NCBI GenBank assembly: GCA_024234055.1
Contig: JACKOW010000020.1
Span: 35,001 to 62,424, forward strand
DNA length: 27,424 bases
Reading direction: 5' to 3'
From: Rhodanobacteraceae bacterium
GTDB taxonomy: Bacteria > Pseudomonadota > Gammaproteobacteria > Xanthomonadales > SZUA-5
Position numbers and translations under genes: made by a program. Of this stretch, positions 24,886 through 27,424 are shown piece by piece. Within the stretch, counting starts at the first letter, position 1; each line of letters begins with the position of its first letter. Under the pieces are notes generated by a model, which worked only from the letters and a program-made list of their open reading frames with translations, was not told the origin of the DNA and made no database searches.

Positions 24886-25237
24886 GGGGGCGCAATGGCT
24901 TCGACGGGAGTCACGAAACCTTGGGTGCATGCCGAGGGGGTAGCTTTCCTCGTTAATCCAGCTGCAAGACTCTAGTCGCGAACGACGAAGTCTACGCTCT
25001 AGCAGCCTAAGGGCTGCTTAACCACCCTATCTTGTGTTCGTGCTCGGTAAAGGTGGGTCAGAATCACGAAATCGCGAGCCAGACGTGCCCGACGTCGGCA
25101 GCTAAAACCTCAGGGCTGGTTGCACGGTTATCCCGCCAATTGGAGCACCGTACGACGAGATCAAAGAATCGGCTAAGCATGTAGATCACAAGACGTAGGG
25201 CTTGCGGACGGGGGTTCGACTCCCCCCGCCTCCACCA
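24886..25237 (+). ncRNA. ssrA: transfer-messenger RNA (tmRNA)
   Basis: Rescues stalled ribosomes and tags the unfinished protein for proteolysis. The 5' end GGGGGCG (24886-24892) pairs with CGCCTCC (25227-25233) to form the acceptor stem, with one G-U pair as usual, followed by discriminator A and CCA (25235-25237). The 5' part has GGCTTCGACGGG as in other tmRNAs. The T arm is GGGGG-TTCGACT-CCCCC (25210-25226). The tag reading frame starts at resume codon GCG 24978 and reads ANDEVYALAA, then TAA at 25008-25010; codons are GCG AAC GAC GAA GTC TAC GCT CTA GCA GCC. Length 352. It is one-piece, not permuted. The 3' end is duplicated downstream, at 25395. Confidence 0.97.
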
Positions 25238-25240
25238 AAC
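25209..25240 (+). repeat. ssrA 3'-end direct repeat, copy 1 (putative att)
   Basis: Thirty-two bases covering the T arm, the 3' acceptor strand, CCA and the following AAC. They recur exactly at 25395-25426, a period of 186 bases. The T arm plus acceptor end of tmRNA is a known tyrosine-integrase target. Confidence 0.9.
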
Positions 25241-25244
25241 CACC

Positions 25245-25270
25245 AAAGGCCGCCAGCGATGGCGGCCTTT
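25245..25270 (+). terminator. terminator after ssrA copy 1
   Basis: AAAGGCCGCC (25245-25254), loop AGCGAT, GGCGGCCTTT (25261-25270), a perfect 10-base stem followed by GTCATTT. It lies eight bases after the tmRNA CCA. Confidence 0.75.
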
Positions 25271-25338
25271 GTCATTTCAGGATGCCGACGTCGAACGCCC
25301 GTACGCTTGCGGGTGAGAGCCGCTCGCGCATAGCGCGA

Positions 25339-25389
25339 CGCGACGCATGCGTCGCGAGGCTTGAACGCCCGCGAGCTGTGCTCGCGGGC
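25339..25389. repeat. palindromes within the 186-base unit
   Basis: CGCGACGCATGCGTCGCG (25339-25356) is a perfect 18-base palindrome, and GCCCGCGAGC-TGT-GCTCGCGGGC (25367-25389) a perfect 10-base stem with a 3-base loop. Both lie between the two tmRNA 3'-end copies. Confidence 0.85.
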
Positions 25390-25394
25390 AGGAC

Positions 25395-25426
25395 CGGGGG
25401 TTCGACTCCCCCCGCCTCCACCAAAC
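25395..25426 (+). repeat. ssrA 3'-end direct repeat, copy 2 (putative att)
   Basis: Exact copy of 25209-25240, without the rest of tmRNA. It marks either the far end of a small or mostly deleted element, or the left edge of a second island that carries the genes to the right. Confidence 0.9.
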
Positions 25427-25430
25427 AGTA

Positions 25431-25461
25431 GGGCCCGGCTAATCTCCGGGCCCTTTTCTTT
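25431..25461 (+). terminator. terminator after the second tmRNA 3' end
   Basis: GGGCCCGG (25431-25438), loop CTAATCT, CCGGGCCC (25446-25453), followed by TTTTCTTT. It is a classical intrinsic terminator with a better U-tract than the one after copy 1, so it may be the original ssrA terminator, pushed away by an insertion. Confidence 0.8.
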
Positions 25462-25767
25462 GCGCGAATCCCCGCACCGCGCGGGATTCTGGGCTTCGGC
25501 CTTGCGGGTGGCCGTCGGCCAGTACCACCAAGATCGCCGCACTTCGGGGCTGGAGCATTCTCGGTTCTCCGTTTTCCTTTCGGGTGGGCGAAGGCCTATT
25601 CCTCGCCAGAACAGCCACTTGCGTGGGCGGGTTCGCCGTCAACCATGGCCAGCGCTCGGGCGCCCAACGCTACCGGTTGGCGATGCCGCTCACCCGAGCA
25701 TACCCATCCACCGCACTTGACCGTATCGCAATCGAGATACACAATTCGGAAAACGGAGGATTCAACC
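25462..25767. other. gene-poor interval at the island edge
   Basis: Open frames on both strands lack ribosome sites and recognised sequence. The right end (25717-25745) holds a plausible promoter for the toxin-antitoxin pair. No integrase gene is seen. Confidence 0.4.
25717..25745 (+). promoter_or_regulatory. promoter and operator candidate of the toxin-antitoxin pair
   Basis: TTGACC (25717-25722), a 17-base spacer, CACAAT (25740-25745). Inside the spacer, GTATC (25723-25727) and GATAC (25736-25740) form an inverted repeat that could bind the antitoxin, as RelB-type modules repress themselves. Confidence 0.4.
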
Positions 25768-26046
25768 ATGGCTCATTCCTCAATGCTGCACGTCCGGGTG
25801 GACGACGAAATCAAGGCGCAAGCCAGCGAGGCACTGGCCGCCATGGGGCTGTCCGTGTCGGATGCGGTGCGCATCCTGCTCAAGCGTGTGGTCAACGACC
25901 AGGCCTTCCCGCTGGAGCTGAAGGTCCCCAACGCCACGACCCGCGCGGCGATGATCGATGCCCGCGAGATGGCCAAGGCGCGCAAAGCCCGCTTCGAATC
26001 TGCTGACGCCTTGATCGATGACCTCGAAAAAACCCGCCAGCAGTAA
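25768..26046 (+). CDS. RelB/DinJ family antitoxin
   Basis: A 92-residue protein. Residues 1-45 look like a ribbon-helix-helix DNA-binding domain (MLHVRVDDEIKAQASEAL, then GLSVSDAVRILLKRVV), typical of RelB/DinJ. The rest, including DAREMAKARKARFESADALI, should be the flexible toxin-wrapping part. It would neutralise the YafQ-type toxin coded next and repress the operon. ATG at 25768 is set by GGAGGA about seven bases upstream, the best ribosome site on this side of the att repeats; a longer frame upstream has no family sequence. Its 3' end overlaps the toxin start by 29 bases, so the two are coupled. Confidence 0.92.
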   Translation: MAHSSMLHVRVDDEIKAQASEALAAMGLSVSDAVRILLKRVVNDQAFPLELKVPNATTRAAMIDAREMAKARKARFESADALIDDLEKTRQQ

Positions 26047-26338
26047 GCGGGCCGCACCGCCCAGGGCGTGCGACTACACCAGGACCTTCCTCAAGGATTG
26101 GGAGCGCCTCTCCCGATCAGGCCGATACGACCTGAATCGGTTGAAGGAGGCGATGCTGCTGCTCATCGCCAACGATGCGCCGCTGGGCCCGGAATGGCTG
26201 GACCATCCGCTCAAGGGCGACTGGGCCGACCACCGCGAGTGCCACATCGGTGGTGACTTCTTGCTGATCTACCGACTGGAGGGCAACGCCCTCATCTTCG
26301 TGCGCGCGGGCACTCACTCGGAATTGTTCGAAGAGTGA
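26018..26338 (+). CDS. YafQ/RelE family mRNA interferase toxin
   Basis: A 106-residue ribosome-dependent endoribonuclease (by family) held by the preceding antitoxin. The residues that align with the catalytic set of E. coli YafQ (H50, H63, D67, H87) are all present: H63 (DHPLKGDW), H76 and D80 (CHIGGDFLLIY) and H100 (GTHSELF). It is therefore probably active. The first 15 residues are an extra lysine- and alanine-rich extension compared with YafQ. ATG at 26018 lies within the antitoxin gene, and I see no better internal start. Its stop is next to the broken recombinase remnant on the other strand. Confidence 0.9.
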   Translation: MTSKKPASSKRAAPPRACDYTRTFLKDWERLSRSGRYDLNRLKEAMLLLIANDAPLGPEWLDHPLKGDWADHRECHIGGDFLLIYRLEGNALIFVRAGTHSELFEE

Positions 26339-26344
26339 CGACCG

Positions 26345-26671
26345 CTCGGGCATCGAAGCGCTCGACGATCTCGCGCTGCACCACCCAGTCCGCCGGCAGC
26401 GCGTTGCGCTGAAACCACAGCAAGCTCATGCATGGCGGCGGCTGGCCGGCGTCGATGGCCTGTGGACGTTGGCCGGCGGCTCGTTGACAGTGGACCGATG
26501 CAGTCCCTGGCGCCGTGCGATGTCGCTGCCGCTAGCGACCACGCCGTCGTCGAGCAGCTGAAGCCAGTAGAAGCCCCGCGCAAGTTGCCGCTGTTCTGCC
26601 GGACACAGCGTCGGCCACATCGTCGCGAGGTTACGCAACGGCAAGACCACTTGCGGCTCGTCGTTTGCCAC
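26345..26671 (-). pseudogene. frame-broken C-terminal remnant of a phage-type recombinase
   Basis: Two pieces in different minus frames read as one degraded protein tail. The first (26671-26480) gives TMWPTLCPAEQRQLAR and then FYWLQLLDDGVVASGSDIAR with QGLHRSTVN. The second (about 26459-26345) gives AIDAGQPPPCMSLLWFQRNA and LPADWVVQREIVERF. This order (a segment around P-AEQ, a helix-turn-helix, a DGRQP-like turn and a W..QR end) is what I know from the C-terminal tails of serine recombinases in proteobacterial islands. A frame change lies at about 26460-26480. No catalytic domain is present. The family match is from memory, not searched. Confidence 0.5.
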
Positions 26672-26682
26672 GGCTTGCGAAC

Positions 26683-26838
26683 CTGCCACGCCAGCCCGCG
26701 CTTGGCGAGGCATGCATGTACCTTTCGCTGTGCGCCAGCGTTGATCGCGGGCGGAAACCAGTCGATCCGGCCCTCGCGGCGGCCAACGGCCTGGCCGAGG
26801 ATGGCGCGCTGGGCGGGGGTCAATGAGACTGTGGTCAT
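26683..26838 (-). pseudogene. truncated DUF3489-like N-terminal fragment
   Basis: From ATG at 26838 the frame reads MTTVSLTPAQRAILGQAVGR and continues with GRIDWFPPAINAGAQRKV and CLAKRGLAWQ, which resembles the start of DUF3489 proteins. After about residue 52 the frame becomes arginine- and serine-rich and the plausible sequence moves to another frame as the recombinase remnant. DUF3489 genes often sit beside recombinase genes in mobile elements, so a deletion probably joined the two. It is very unlikely to make a working protein. Confidence 0.5.
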
Positions 26839-26993
26839 GGGATGCTCCGTGGGGTGTTCGGAGTCCCATGAACGCGCTGGTCGGGGATCAAGCCAAGCGT
26901 CCGGTGGCCGCTGGCGACATCACCTGATAGATTCGAACCAATACGATTGATTGCGACTTTGTGCCGCATGACTCGTCGCCGATGGAGCGCGTG

Positions 26994-27206
26994 ATGACCG
27001 AGCCCTGGGTATCCGTGGAACAGATCGCCGAGCATCTCGGCGTGACGCGCGATTCCATCTACCGCTGGATCGACCGCAAGGGCCTGCCGGCCCACCGCGT
27101 CGGGCGGCTGTGGAAGTTCAAGGCGTCCGAGGTCGATGACTGGGTGCGCGCCGGTGGTGCGAACGAAGAACGCAACGAGGGCGGCACCGCCGCCGGCAAG
27201 AACTGA
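26994..27206 (+). CDS. helix-turn-helix (excisionase/MerR-like) DNA-binding protein
   Basis: A 70-residue protein. Residues 5-55 are a winged helix of the excisionase/MerR type (WVSVEQIAEHLGVTRDSIYR, then WIDRKGLPAHRVGRLWKFK and EVDDWVR). The tail is glycine- and glutamate-rich. Small proteins of this kind are often coded directly before DNA methyltransferase or other defence genes and may regulate them (family knowledge). ATG at 26994 has GGAG about six bases upstream; ATG at 26982 is possible in the same frame. The methyltransferase gene starts 14 bases after the stop codon, so the two form an operon. Confidence 0.85.
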   Translation: MTEPWVSVEQIAEHLGVTRDSIYRWIDRKGLPAHRVGRLWKFKASEVDDWVRAGGANEERNEGGTAAGKN

Positions 27207-27220
27207 GGGTCACCCGACGC

Positions 27221-27424
27221 ATGCCTACACTGAACTGGATCGGCAAAGAAGCCGTCGTCAAACATCACAAGGACGTGCCCTTCCGCCTCCTGGAGCCGGT
27301 GCCGGAACTGTCCTGCGGCGACAGCGCCAGTGGCAACCTGATCGTGCAGGGCGACAACCTGCATGCGCTCAAGGCCCTGCTGCCGCGCTATGCCGGGCAG
27401 GTCAAATGCATCTACATTGACCCG
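27221..27424 (+). CDS. site-specific DNA methyltransferase (type III Mod-like), 5' end only
   Basis: The first 68 codons, cut by the window edge. ATG at 27221 reads MPTLNWIGKEAVVKHHKDVP, later SGNLIVQGDNLHALKALLP and YAGQVKCIYIDP, ending just where the DPPY catalytic motif of an N6-adenine methyltransferase is expected. This N terminus is characteristic of type III restriction-modification Mod subunits and close relatives. GAGGG overlaps the preceding stop codon, about 11 bases upstream. Whether a restriction subunit follows cannot be seen. Confidence 0.85.
   Translation, partial: MPTLNWIGKEAVVKHHKDVPFRLLEPVPELSCGDSASGNLIVQGDNLHALKALLPRYAGQVKCIYIDP

Noticed and set aside
24300..24914. Minus-strand frame of 204 codons
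   Set aside because: It crosses the 85-base palindrome, the REP cluster and the ssrA promoter; the apparent peptide (HCERSEAIQ) is the translation of the repeat itself.
25064..25246. Minus-strand frame of 60 codons
   Set aside because: It lies inside the tmRNA on the opposite strand.

Overview
The window is high-GC, tightly packed bacterial chromosome from a gammaproteobacterium. I would place it in or near Xanthomonadales/Lysobacterales. The reasons are the apaG-apaH pair ending against folA, the tesA / ybbA-ybbP divergent pair, an ExoD protein, a canonical one-piece tmRNA, and intergenic DNA full of seven-base repeats and REP-like palindromes. The taxon is inferred from gene content and was not searched.

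Positions 1-24850 look like core chromosome. nadB (cut by the left edge) and nadA make quinolinate for NAD; a double palindrome sits in the nadA promoter. apaG and apaH run the other way and converge on a minus-strand operon DUF1684 - secreted amidohydrolase - folA, which is tightly coupled. A 58-codon gene with a strong ribosome binding site lies between this operon and gltD. The two glutamate synthase genes gltB and gltD follow (minus strand), separated by a large hairpin. Upstream of gltB are a soluble multi-PAS hybrid histidine kinase and, overlapping it by 8 bases, a glycerophosphodiester phosphodiesterase-acetyltransferase fusion. Then come ExoD, a repeat-rich gap, tesA, and the divergent ybbA-ybbP ABC system whose first codon overlaps that of tesA. 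A small PilZ protein (probable c-di-GMP binding) closes this part.

Positions 24034-24840 carry no gene. They hold nine copies of a 7-base repeat, an 85-base dispersed palindrome and a cluster of REP-like hairpins.

From 24886 the window holds ssrA (tmRNA, tag ANDEVYALAA with its alanine resume codon) and then accessory DNA. The last 32 bases of the tmRNA region recur exactly 186 bases downstream, each copy followed by its own terminator. This is the mark of integration at the ssrA 3' end. Beyond it lie a RelB/YafQ-type toxin-antitoxin pair, frame-broken remains of a DUF3489/recombinase cassette, a helix-turn-helix protein and the first 68 codons of a DNA methyltransferase of the type III Mod kind, cut by the right edge. 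This looks like the left end of a defence-carrying genomic island. I did not find a complete undescribed system. The most worthwhile leads are the ssrA island edge, the nadA operators and the phosphodiesterase-acetyltransferase fusion.
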